A stretch of 6,215 bases of DNA from Nitrospirota bacterium (GCA_013349595.1 DUZI01000132.1:1-6215), one strand, 5' to 3'. Shown: positions 1 through 6,209, counted from the stretch's first letter. Made by a program: numbers and translations. The notes: a model not told the origin generated them from the sequence alone.

Positions 1-794
1 GCTCCTTTTAGTATATTTGCAGCCTTTTCAGCATCACCAGTTTTATGAAGTAATTTGCTTAATGTTAATAGTCGTTCTGTGTTTGCAGGGCTTATTTCAT
101 GGGCAATCTCATAATATCTTATTGCAGTGGTAATTTCTCCAAGGTTTTCGTAAATCTCTCCAAGGGCATTATAAGCCTTTACGAACATAGGATTACGATT
201 TATACTTTCCTTATAGAGTTCTATTGTTTTATTAATATTACCCTGAAGATAAGTTAATCGGGCTTGATTGAAGATAATTTTAATGGACTCACCTTGTAGC
301 TCCTTTGCCTTTTCAAGCTCAAATTCTGCGTTTTCAATGTCTTTTTGTTGTAAATATTCTTCAAATTTTTTTAAGATTTTCTCTAATTCATTAGGTTTAT
401 GTTTTTTTTCAAGGATCTTTAGGAGTTTTTCTTCTACTGTAGACATTATAAAGGGTTTTATTATATAGGCTTCACCACCGTCCTCAGCTGCCCTTGCGAC
501 TATTTGTCTTGTAGCTTCAGCGGTGACAAATATAAATTTAATATGTTGATATTTTTTGTTTTCCTTAACTGCTTTAAATAGCTCAATACCATTCATAATT
601 GGCATGTTTATATCTGCTATTATTATATCAATATTTTTAGCCTGTACAATTTCAAAGGCTTTTTTGCCATTTTCAGCCATCATAAGATTTTTAAAACCCA
701 TACGAATAAGCATATTATTGATGGTAATCCTCATGCTTAACTCATCATCAACGCTTAATATGGCTGTGCCAAGATATTCTGATGGTATTGACAT
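1..794 (-). CDS. CheY-like response regulator with C-terminal TPR repeats (partial, C-terminus cut by window edge)
   Basis: Reverse-strand translation is open from ATG 794-792 to the window edge, giving 264 complete codons with no stop. Residues about 9-125 form a receiver domain. The acidic pair D16-D17 follows a hydrophobic strand, the phospho-acceptor is D61 in IIIADINMP, the switch Thr is T91 in FVTAEA, and the conserved Lys is K113 in IIKPF. From about residue 135 the protein is helical with TPR character, clearest at 173-240 (AYNALGEIYENLGEITTAIRYY-type pattern, split here as AYNALGEIY and ENLGEITTAI), with a further repeat starting near 241. No HTH, GGDEF or other output domain is visible, but the C-terminus is missing. 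The start overlaps the kinase stop by one base (TAATG), with AGGA about ten bases upstream inside the kinase gene. The two are therefore probably a coupled cognate pair. Inferred role: the phosphorylated receiver changes protein interactions made through the TPRs. Confidence 0.9.
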   Translation of the reverse strand, partial: MSIPSEYLGTAILSVDDELSMRITINNMLIRMGFKNLMMAENGKKAFEIVQAKNIDIIIADINMPIMNGIELFKAVKENKKYQHIKFIFVTAEATRQIVARAAEDGGEAYIIKPFIMSTVEEKLLKILEKKHKPNELEKILKKFEEYLQQKDIENAEFELEKAKELQGESIKIIFNQARLTYLQGNINKTIELYKESINRNPMFVKAYNALGEIYENLGEITTAIRYYEIAHEISPANTERLLTLSKLLHKTGDAEKAANILKG

Positions 795-2020
795 TAATGT
801 ATTCCTATTTTTAAAGATTTTGGTAATGTTATGGTAAAAAGAGCTCCATGGTTCTTGTTTTGTGCAGTTATTTTTCCGCCATGTGCCTCAACAACTAGTT
901 TGCAAAAGGTTAAACCAAGCCCTGTAGATGTCTTAATGTAGGCCCTTCCTTCCTCTTTTGCTTGAAAGTATTTGTCAAAAATTTTATCTAACATTTCTTC
1001 TGGGATTCCTCCACCCATGTCTTGGAAGGATATAATACCATTGTCGTCATCTTCAGAGATGGTTACAGAAATTGTTGACTCGTCAGGTGAATGATCAATA
1101 GCATTGATAAGAATATTATTAATAACTCTGCCTATTAGTTCACCGTCTATAAAGAGATTTAATGGATTACCTTTTAAATCTAATTTAATCATCTTACGTG
1201 ATAGTAGCCCGCTCAGAGACTTAATTTTTTGTTCGGTTAGATTGTAAAGATCTACTTCTTCGCGTAAAATATTTATCCTTGCCTCTTCTAATTTTTGGAC
1301 ATCAAGGATATTAAGAACCATACTTTGCAGTTTTGCCATCTCCTCAAGGGCTAAACTTATGATATTCTTTTGATCTTCTGTAAGTTCATCGTATAAAAGC
1401 ATATCAAGATTTGCTATTACTACACTAATAGGACTTTTGAGATCGTGAACAATGAAGTTAATCAATTCAGATTTCATTTTGTCAAGTTCAATGTAGTCAT
1501 TATTTTTATTCTCAAGTTTTCTAGCATATTCAGTGCAGATTGTTTGAGAGATTTGGGCAGATATGAAAGGGCCTATAAGTTGAACAAGTTGCTTTACAAT
1601 GTTTATATCAAAATTAACAAACTTTTCAATATTTACAAAGTCTGTTAGATTGACAACACCAAGTTTTTTATCTAAATATTTAATTGGGATAGTAAGAGAT
1701 GATGAGGATTCATATTTTGATTTATCAAGGTGTTGAAAATAGTTTCTTGATTCAATATCTATCCAAAGAGCTTCATTGTCTATAAGAGCCATTGTAGAAA
1801 CTGAGACATCAGAGAGTTTTCTTTTTAGACCAACAATCTTTGGGTTTGTAGAGGCATATACTTCAATGGACAAATCGTTGTAATCAATCAGCATTAAAGA
1901 ACATCTACTAATCTGAAAATTTGTAGAAATGAAGTTAATAAAATCAGTAAGACGCTCTTGAAAGGATAACTTGTCATTCAAAAAAAGTGTAGCTACATTA
2001 TAAAAATATTCATTTATCAT
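794..2020 (-). CDS. Soluble GAF-domain sensor histidine kinase
   Basis: A 408-residue cytoplasmic histidine kinase with no signal peptide or membrane segment. Residues about 20-160 look like a GAF sensor domain, followed by a helical linker (about 160-185). The HisKA H-box is FIVHDLKSPI, with phospho-acceptor H192 and the usual acidic residue next to it (D193). The HATPase domain has an N-box at 298-310 (NNILINAIDHSP, N302/N306), a G1 box DMGGGIP (334-340), an F-box near IFDKYF (347-352) and a G2 box TGLGL (366-370), so all catalytic motifs look intact. The start ATG 2020-2018 has AAAGGA about ten bases upstream. The ligand of the GAF domain cannot be read from sequence. The immediately downstream, overlapping receiver-TPR protein is the likely phosphotransfer partner. 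Confidence 0.93.
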   Translation of the reverse strand: MINEYFYNVATLFLNDKLSFQERLTDFINFISTNFQISRCSLMLIDYNDLSIEVYASTNPKIVGLKRKLSDVSVSTMALIDNEALWIDIESRNYFQHLDKSKYESSSSLTIPIKYLDKKLGVVNLTDFVNIEKFVNFDINIVKQLVQLIGPFISAQISQTICTEYARKLENKNNDYIELDKMKSELINFIVHDLKSPISVVIANLDMLLYDELTEDQKNIISLALEEMAKLQSMVLNILDVQKLEEARINILREEVDLYNLTEQKIKSLSGLLSRKMIKLDLKGNPLNLFIDGELIGRVINNILINAIDHSPDESTISVTISEDDDNGIISFQDMGGGIPEEMLDKIFDKYFQAKEEGRAYIKTSTGLGLTFCKLVVEAHGGKITAQNKNHGALFTITLPKSLKIGIH

Positions 2021-2052
2021 GGCTATTATTTCCTTTGTGAATTATTTGCCCC

Positions 2053-2081
2053 TTGAAAAGTAGATATTATTTATATAAAAT
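2053..2081 (+). promoter_or_regulatory. Putative sigma70-type promoter for rpmE
   Basis: TTGAAA (2053-2058) is followed by a 17-base spacer and TAAAAT (2076-2081). An alternative -10, TATAAA at 2074-2079, would have a 15-base spacer. The predicted start near 2088 leaves a leader of about 23 bases. This is too short for an elaborate riboswitch or attenuator. The promoter overlaps the opposite-strand promoter of the kinase operon. Confidence 0.55.
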
Positions 2082-2099
2082 ATCTGATAAAATTTTCAA
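2070..2099 (-). promoter_or_regulatory. Putative sigma70-type promoter for the kinase/response-regulator operon
   Basis: On the minus strand, TTGAAA (2099-2094) is followed after 18 bases by TATAAA (2075-2070). The predicted start is near 2063, leaving a leader of about 43 bases before the kinase ATG. It lies entirely on top of the rpmE promoter candidate. The assignment is by consensus only, in an AT-rich region. Confidence 0.5.
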
Positions 2100-2104
2100 G
2101 GAGG
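2098..2104 (+). promoter_or_regulatory. Strong ribosome binding site of rpmE (supports GTG start)
   Basis: AAGGAGG lies six T residues upstream of GTG 2111-2113. The spacing and the L31-type N-terminus (KEGIHPKY) right after the start make the GTG start convincing. Confidence 0.85.
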
Positions 2105-2110
2105 TTTTTT

Positions 2111-2311
2111 GTGAAGGAAGGAATTCATCCAAAATATAAAGAGGTCAAGGCAGTTTGTGCATGTGGTGAATCTTTTATGACAGGTTCTACAAAAGATAAG
2201 ATTCATGTTGATATTTGCTCAAAGTGTCATCCTTTTTTTACGGGCAAGCAGAAGATAGTTGATGCAGAAGGTAGAGTAGATAAGTTTAGAAAAAAATATA
2301 GTAAAAAATAG
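2111..2311 (+). CDS. rpmE: 50S ribosomal protein L31, zinc-binding (C+) type
   Basis: This 66-residue protein matches the bL31 family along its whole length: IHPKY near the N-terminus, then CSKCHPFFTGKQ, then the basic GRVDKFRKKY tail. The four zinc ligands are present as C16-x-C18 and C36-x-x-C39, so this is the zinc-containing form rather than the cysteine-less paralogue used under zinc starvation. L31 sits on the large subunit and contributes to bridging with the small subunit. Translation starts at GTG behind a strong AAGGAGG. The stop is TAG, a codon read only by RF1, whose gene lies about 1 kb downstream. An intrinsic terminator follows at once, so rpmE can be expressed as a single-gene transcript, with readthrough possible into the prfA block. 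Confidence 0.97.
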   Translation: MKEGIHPKYKEVKAVCACGESFMTGSTKDKIHVDICSKCHPFFTGKQKIVDAEGRVDKFRKKYSKK

Positions 2312-2320
2312 ATATTCTTA

Positions 2321-2364
2321 AAAAGGTTAGTTAAGGTTTACATTGCTTTGCTAACCTTTTTTTT
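2321..2364 (+). terminator. Intrinsic terminator after rpmE
   Basis: AAAAGGTTAG (2321-2330) pairs perfectly with CTAACCTTTT (2351-2360), and the run of eight Ts covers 2357-2364. The loop is long (20 bases). A second copy of AAGGTT at 2333-2338 could pair with the same right arm instead and give a shorter hairpin. It begins nine bases after the rpmE stop. Confidence 0.8.
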
Positions 2365-2376
2365 GTCTGTTTTAAT
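2348..2376 (+). promoter_or_regulatory. Possible weak promoter for the DUF1385-prfA-prmC block
   Basis: TTGCTA (2348-2353), 17 bases, then TTTAAT (2371-2376). The -35 would lie in the loop and right arm of the rpmE terminator, and transcription would start near 2383, about 15 bases before the DUF1385 ATG. Matches are moderate and the region is AT-rich. The block might instead rely on terminator readthrough. Confidence 0.3.
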
Positions 2377-2397
2377 TTAAAATTTAAAGAGGTATCT

Positions 2398-3300
2398 ATG
2401 GAAAACATAGGAGGTCAGGCTGTAATTGAGGGCGTAATGATGAAGTCTGCTACAGGTTGGACCGTCGCTGTGAGGGCACCTGATGGCAATATTGAGATCA
2501 AAAAGGAAAATACTAAGGCAATACCCAATTTTCTAAAATTTCCTATTATAAGAGGAGTAGTTGCGCTATTTGAGGCTCTTAAGATTGGCATAAAGGCAAT
2601 TGAATTTTCAGGCTCTGTTGCCTTTGTTGAAGAAGACAAGAAAGGAGAAAGTCCCTTTGCATTTGCAATATCTATTGCAATTGCAATTTTGCTCGCAATT
2701 GCAATATTTAAATTTCTTCCGCTTTATTTGACAACCTTAACCGCATCAATTATGCCGATGATAAACAAAAATTATTTAGTATTTAATCTCATTGATGGTT
2801 TGTTGAGAGTTTCTTTTTTTCTGCTTTATATTTTTGCAATAGGGCTTTGGGGTGAGATGAAAAAGATTTATCAGTATCATGGGGCAGAACACAAGGCAAT
2901 CTTTGCCTACGAAGCAGGTGAGGCACTTACTATTGAAAACGCAAGGAAGTATGCACCATATCATCCAAGGTGTGGGACAAGTTTCCTTTTAATTGTGATG
3001 GTAATAAGTATTTTGATCTTTTTCCTCATACCACAGCATTGGTCTTTTACAGAAAAACTTTTTTCAAGATTACTGCTTGTTCCACTAATTGCTGGTGTCT
3101 CCTACGAGATACTAAAGTTATCAGCAAAAAACAAGGAAAATCCTCTTGTTAGGTTTGTAGTATTACCAGGATTATGTCTGCAAAGACTAACAGTTAGAGA
3201 GCCTAATGATTCACAAATTGAGGTTGCTCTTAAAGCCCTCACTGAGGTCATTGCCATGAATAAAGATGATAAGGAAAAGACATTAAATAATGTTAGATAA
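2398..3300 (+). CDS. DUF1385 / YqhQ-like polytopic membrane protein of unknown function
   Basis: I recognise the 300-residue protein as the DUF1385 (YqhQ) family by its N-terminal GGQAVIEGVMM (5-15), central YHGAEHKAIFAYEAG (160-174), HPRCGTSF (189-196) and C-terminal LPGLCLQRLTVREP (256-269). About four hydrophobic segments are visible near 87-106, 131-150, 195-211 and 221-236, so it is probably an inner-membrane protein. The polar motif cluster H161, E164, H165, H189 and C192 looks like a possible metal or catalytic site, but no activity is established as far as I know. An AGAGGT ribosome site (2388-2393) precedes the ATG with only four bases between. The 3' end overlaps prfA by 11 bases. 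From memory, the family often neighbours prfA/prmC in other bacteria, which hints at a link to translation, but that is inference. Confidence 0.9.
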   Translation: MENIGGQAVIEGVMMKSATGWTVAVRAPDGNIEIKKENTKAIPNFLKFPIIRGVVALFEALKIGIKAIEFSGSVAFVEEDKKGESPFAFAISIAIAILLAIAIFKFLPLYLTTLTASIMPMINKNYLVFNLIDGLLRVSFFLLYIFAIGLWGEMKKIYQYHGAEHKAIFAYEAGEALTIENARKYAPYHPRCGTSFLLIVMVISILIFFLIPQHWSFTEKLFSRLLLVPLIAGVSYEILKLSAKNKENPLVRFVVLPGLCLQRLTVREPNDSQIEVALKALTEVIAMNKDDKEKTLNNVR

Positions 3301-4351
3301 GCTCGAAGTAATTGAGAAAAGATATAACGATATTACAAATGCCTTAAGCAAACAAGAGATACTTTCTCAACCTCAAGAAGTTCATAAGTTATCAAAGGAA
3401 CAGGCAGAGATTGAAACTATTGTTCAAAAGATAAGGGAGTATAGGAGGATTTTAAAAGAACTTGAAGAGGCTGAAGAAATGGCTAAGGGTGCAGAGGTTG
3501 AATTAAAGGAACTCGCTCAAGAAGAATTAAACTTGCTTAAAGAGAAAAGGCCCCTCATTGAAGAAGAACTTAAGATTATGCTTCTGCCTAAAGATCCTCG
3601 AGATGACAGAAATGTAATTATTGAGATAAGGGCTGGAACAGGAGGAGAAGAGGCTGCATTATTTGGTGCTTCGCTATTCAGGATGTATTCAAAATATGCT
3701 GAAACAAAGAAATGGAAAATTGAAATTATAGATATAAATGGCACAGGATTAGGTGGTATCAAAGAAGTTATTGCAAACATTACTGGTAAGGGTGCTTATA
3801 GCAGATTAAAGTATGAAAGTGGAGTTCATAGGGTTCAACGAGTGCCTGTAACAGAGGCTTCGGGTAGGATACATACTTCTGCTGCAACTGTTGCTGTGCT
3901 TCCAGAGGCGGAAGAGGTTGATATTAAAGTTGATGAAAAGGATTTAAGGATTGATACCTTTTGTGCATCAGGTCCAGGCGGACAGGGTGTAAATACAACC
4001 TATTCAGCAGTGAGAATAACTCATATTCCAACAGGGATAGTGGTTCAATGTCAAGACGAGAGGTCTCAAATAAAAAATAGGGAAAAGGCTATGAAGGTTC
4101 TTCGTTCAAGACTCCTTGAGGAAGAAATGGATAGAAAAGAGAGAGAAAGAGCTCTTGACAGAAAGACTCAAGTTGGCACTGGTGATAGGAGCGAAAGGAT
4201 AAGGACTTATAATTATCCTCAAAATAGGGTGACAGACCATAGGATTGGACTCACACTTCATAAACTTGATCAGATTTTAGAGGGACATCTTGATGAGTTT
4301 ATTGACCAGTTATTTGCACACTTTCAGGCTGAGAGATTGAAAGAGATTTGA
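3290..4351 (+). CDS. prfA: Peptide chain release factor 1 (RF1)
   Basis: This 353-residue class-I release factor is close to the usual length of about 360. Residues 1-95 are the charged helical domain 1. The stop-codon recognition tripeptide is P186-V187-T188 in RVPVTEASGRIHTS. The PxT form marks RF1 (UAA/UAG) rather than RF2, which has SPF. The peptidyl-hydrolysis motif GGQ is at 230-232 in SGPGGQGVNTT, followed by SAVRITHIPTG, and the C-terminal RTYNYPQNRVTDHR is typical of the family. The ATG lies inside the end of the DUF1385 gene, with only a distant AAGGA 14 bases upstream, so translation is probably coupled to that gene. The stop is TGA, which RF1 does not read, so termination of its own message depends on RF2. 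The downstream, overlapping prmC modifies the GGQ glutamine. Confidence 0.98.
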   Translation: MLDKLEVIEKRYNDITNALSKQEILSQPQEVHKLSKEQAEIETIVQKIREYRRILKELEEAEEMAKGAEVELKELAQEELNLLKEKRPLIEEELKIMLLPKDPRDDRNVIIEIRAGTGGEEAALFGASLFRMYSKYAETKKWKIEIIDINGTGLGGIKEVIANITGKGAYSRLKYESGVHRVQRVPVTEASGRIHTSAATVAVLPEAEEVDIKVDEKDLRIDTFCASGPGGQGVNTTYSAVRITHIPTGIVVQCQDERSQIKNREKAMKVLRSRLLEEEMDRKERERALDRKTQVGTGDRSERIRTYNYPQNRVTDHRIGLTLHKLDQILEGHLDEFIDQLFAHFQAERLKEI

Positions 4352-5202
4352 AAGTTTTAGACAAAGTAACAAGACTATCAGAGATATTAACTAAACACTC
4401 TTTCGAGGATGCACACAAAGAGGCAGAAATTATAATAACAACAGCAACATCTATAAAATCACCAGATTTATATGTCAACGAATTTGAATTGACAGAACAA
4501 GATATTGCCCTCATTGATGACATGATTTGTCAAAGACTCAAAGGAAGACCCTTACAATATATAACATCAGAGGTGGATTTCTTTGATTTACATTTAAAGG
4601 TTGGTGATGGTGTATTTATACCAAGACCAGAAACAGAATATATGGTTGATCAAGTTATCAAAATAATGACTCAAAAAGGTTTTAACAGACTATCAAGGCT
4701 TAAAATACTTGATCTTTGCACAGGCAGTGGTTGTATCGCCTTGACTTTAGCAAGATATTTTGTAAATGCATCGGTTATTGCCACAGACATATCATTGGTT
4801 GCGCTGAAATACGCAAAGATTAATAGGGACATTCACAGGGTATCAAATGTCTCATTTATAGCAGGAGATCTTTTTTCTCCACTTAAAGATTATCATTTTC
4901 ATCTCATTATCTCAAATCCACCATATATTGCCACTTCAGAGATTGATAATTTACAGATTGAGATTAAAGATTATGAACCAAAGATAGCCTTAGATGGAGG
5001 GGAAGATGGAATTGATTTTTATAGAAAGATATTACCGAAAGCAGGTCATTATTTAAAAAAAGATGGATTACTGATACTTGAAATAGGCCTTGGACAATCG
5101 GATGAATTAAAAAGGCTTGCACTTAGTTATGGTTATGGTAAGGTTAGTTTTATTAAGGATTATTCAGGAATTGATAGGATATTTATAGCGGGAGGTGATT
5201 GA
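4348..5202 (+). CDS. prmC: Peptide chain release factor N5-glutamine methyltransferase
   Basis: PrmC (formerly HemK) transfers a methyl group from S-adenosylmethionine to the side-chain amide of the glutamine in the release-factor GGQ motif, which improves peptide release. The 284-residue protein has the helical N-terminal substrate-binding domain (about 1-75), the family motifs GRPLQYI (66-72) and IPRPETE (91-97), the SAM loop LDLCTGSGCIAL (121-132), an acidic strand end at D147, and the catalytic NPPY at 190-193. The chosen start is TTG at 4348. It overlaps the prfA stop as TTGA, and no in-frame ATG occurs until residue 59, which would destroy the N-terminal domain. Only weak purine-rich sequence (AAGAGA) precedes it, so expression probably relies on coupling to prfA, its substrate gene. 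Confidence 0.96.
   Translation: MKVLDKVTRLSEILTKHSFEDAHKEAEIIITTATSIKSPDLYVNEFELTEQDIALIDDMICQRLKGRPLQYITSEVDFFDLHLKVGDGVFIPRPETEYMVDQVIKIMTQKGFNRLSRLKILDLCTGSGCIALTLARYFVNASVIATDISLVALKYAKINRDIHRVSNVSFIAGDLFSPLKDYHFHLIISNPPYIATSEIDNLQIEIKDYEPKIALDGGEDGIDFYRKILPKAGHYLKKDGLLILEIGLGQSDELKRLALSYGYGKVSFIKDYSGIDRIFIAGGD
5191..5199 (+). promoter_or_regulatory. Near-perfect Shine-Dalgarno that fixes the DUF1189 start
   Basis: GGAGGTGAT at the very end of prmC is complementary to the 16S rRNA 3' end. From GGAGG (5191-5195) there are six bases to ATG 5202, good spacing, but only three to the alternative TTG at 5199. The ATG at 5202 is therefore preferred. Confidence 0.8.
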
Positions 5203-5999
5203 TGAATAATAATGAGAAGAAAAAATTTTCCATTTTTCATGCACCTTTTTTGTCCTTTTTTTCATCTGAGTTGTATAGAGATGTGGCTTATAGATGGAAG
5301 GGGTTAGGAATAGCTTATCTTTGTTTTATTACGCTTTTTTTTGTTGTTCCAGAGGTAATAAAAATTCAGAAAGATTTGAATAATTATATAAATGAGGTCT
5401 CACCAAATATAATAAGACAATTTCCTGTGTTAGAGATAAAGGAAGGTGTTTTGTCAATCAATGCATCTTCACCATACAAGATTTATTATAAACAGGAAAA
5501 AAAACCTCTTATTATTATTGATACAACAAAGGCTTATAATAGTCCTAAAGATGCAAAGGTGTTAATTTACATTAATGAAAGGTCTGTATTTTTTAAAAAG
5601 ACTGAAGATGATTACACATCTATTGATTTTTCCAAATTTGATGATATGGTTATAACTCATGAGACCTTGACACAGTATGTTCAAGCTATTAAACAGAGTT
5701 TTATATTTTTCTTTAGTCCCTTTATATATTTATTTGCACTTATGTATTTTGTCATTCAAGTAATATTCTGTGCCTCTGTTGGGTTATTGATTGCAAAGAA
5801 GACCTGTCCAGAATTAAACTTTACTCAATTGATGAGACTATCATCTATTGCCTTTACACCACCCTTGTTTCTTGTAATTGTTCACTCGATTCTTAACATA
5901 GAATTCACTTATAGTGGACCTGTCAGTCTTCTCTTTACCATATGCTATCTCTATTTTGGTTTGAGGGCGGTAAGCGATAAACAGGCAAACGTCAATTAA
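5202..5999 (+). CDS. DUF1189-like membrane protein of unknown function
   Basis: A 265-residue protein that I assign, moderately surely, to the DUF1189 family from its layout. It has a short cytoplasmic N-terminus with FHAPFLSFFSSELYRDVAYRW, one membrane helix (about 33-51), an extracytoplasmic domain (about 52-163), then a C-terminal membrane bundle (about 166-198, with further helices near 216-232 and 238-255). The extracytoplasmic part contains FPVLEIKEGVLS (74-85) and KKPLIIIDTT (100-109), a pattern I associate with this family. The TGATG junction overlaps prmC by one base and sits behind a strong ribosome site, so it is the last gene of the block. It may be translated more strongly than prmC. 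No catalytic motif is evident and its biological role is unknown. No clear intrinsic terminator follows. Confidence 0.8.
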   Translation: MNNNEKKKFSIFHAPFLSFFSSELYRDVAYRWKGLGIAYLCFITLFFVVPEVIKIQKDLNNYINEVSPNIIRQFPVLEIKEGVLSINASSPYKIYYKQEKKPLIIIDTTKAYNSPKDAKVLIYINERSVFFKKTEDDYTSIDFSKFDDMVITHETLTQYVQAIKQSFIFFFSPFIYLFALMYFVIQVIFCASVGLLIAKKTCPELNFTQLMRLSSIAFTPPLFLVIVHSILNIEFTYSGPVSLLFTICYLYFGLRAVSDKQANVN

Positions 6000-6109
6000 A
6001 ATAAGACTTAGTAATTAAGTTTACTTGAAATTCTTTAACACCGCCCAAAATCGGCGATAGAACTAAAAAGCTTAGTAAAATCAGCAAGTAACATAGGAAG
6101 GGCTGGTGT

Positions 6110-6209
6110 GGAATTTTTATACGACAAAGTTCCTAGGGCTTTGTCATAAGGCATTGTTTTAAATGTATAAATCAAAATTATAAATAAAATTTGTCGATTA
6201 TAAAAATCC
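6110..6209. repeat. Imperfect inverted repeat of about 20 bases in the right tail
   Basis: The left arm (6110-6128) reads GGAATTTTTATACGACAAA. The right arm (6190-6209), reverse-complemented, reads GGATTTTTATAATCGACAAA. Eighteen bases align once a one-base and a two-base gap are allowed. The arms are separated by 61 bases. The origin is unknown. It could be two opposed copies of a small repeat, ends of a mobile-element remnant, or a long RNA stem. Confidence 0.55.
6123..6145. other. Perfect 7-bp hairpin with 9-base loop
   Basis: GACAAAG (6123-6129) pairs with CTTTGTC (6139-6145), with the loop containing the palindrome CCTAGG (6132-6137). No T-run follows directly on either strand, so it is not a convincing terminator. 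The left arm is shared with the larger inverted repeat. Confidence 0.5.

Larger units (their letters stand above)
2051..2101. repeat. Inverted repeat spanning the divergent promoter region
   Basis: Outer arms CCTTGAAAA (2051-2059) and TTTTCAAGG (2093-2101) are perfect 9-bp complements. Inner arms AGATATT (2062-2068) and AATATCT (2079-2085) are also perfect complements, but their centre is offset by about 2.5 bases. The outer arms carry the TTGAAA -35 candidates of both divergent promoters, and the right arm runs into the rpmE ribosome binding site. It could be an operator, or simply promoter symmetry. Confidence 0.6.

Noticed and set aside
556..837. Plus-strand open frame of 93 codons
   Set aside because: It lies opposite the receiver domain, whose conserved residues are clear on the minus strand. 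The translation is a low-complexity Ile/Ser/Leu-rich shadow.
2674..2708. Repeated GCAATTGC octamers
   Set aside because: They encode an Ala-Ile alternation (AIAIAILLAIAI) in a DUF1385 membrane helix, so codon repetition explains them.
3517..3780. Minus-strand open frame of 87 codons
   Set aside because: It lies antisense to conserved prfA sequence, with no family resemblance and no ribosome site evidence.
4299..4523. Minus-strand open frame across the prfA-prmC junction
   Set aside because: It is a shadow of two confidently identified genes, with Ser-rich composition typical of antisense frames.
5199..5201. TTG at 5199 as the start of the DUF1189-like protein
   Set aside because: It leaves only three bases after GGAGG. 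The next codon, ATG 5202, has ideal spacing and the protein needs no extra residue.
6042..6056. CGCC/GGCG mini-hairpin as the operon terminator
   Set aside because: The stem is only four base pairs and no T-run follows.
6041..6060. GGCGATAG-containing segment as a fluoride-type riboswitch
   Set aside because: Only a short GGCGAT match is present. The rest of the conserved core is missing and no gene lies downstream in the window.
6006..6091. CTTAGTAA direct repeat (6007-6014, 6071-6078) and TTACTTG/CAAGTAA inverted pair (6021-6027, 6085-6091)
   Set aside because: They are short (7-8 bases) in AT-rich DNA and not enough on their own to call a repeat element. They are recorded in case a larger element is found to the right.
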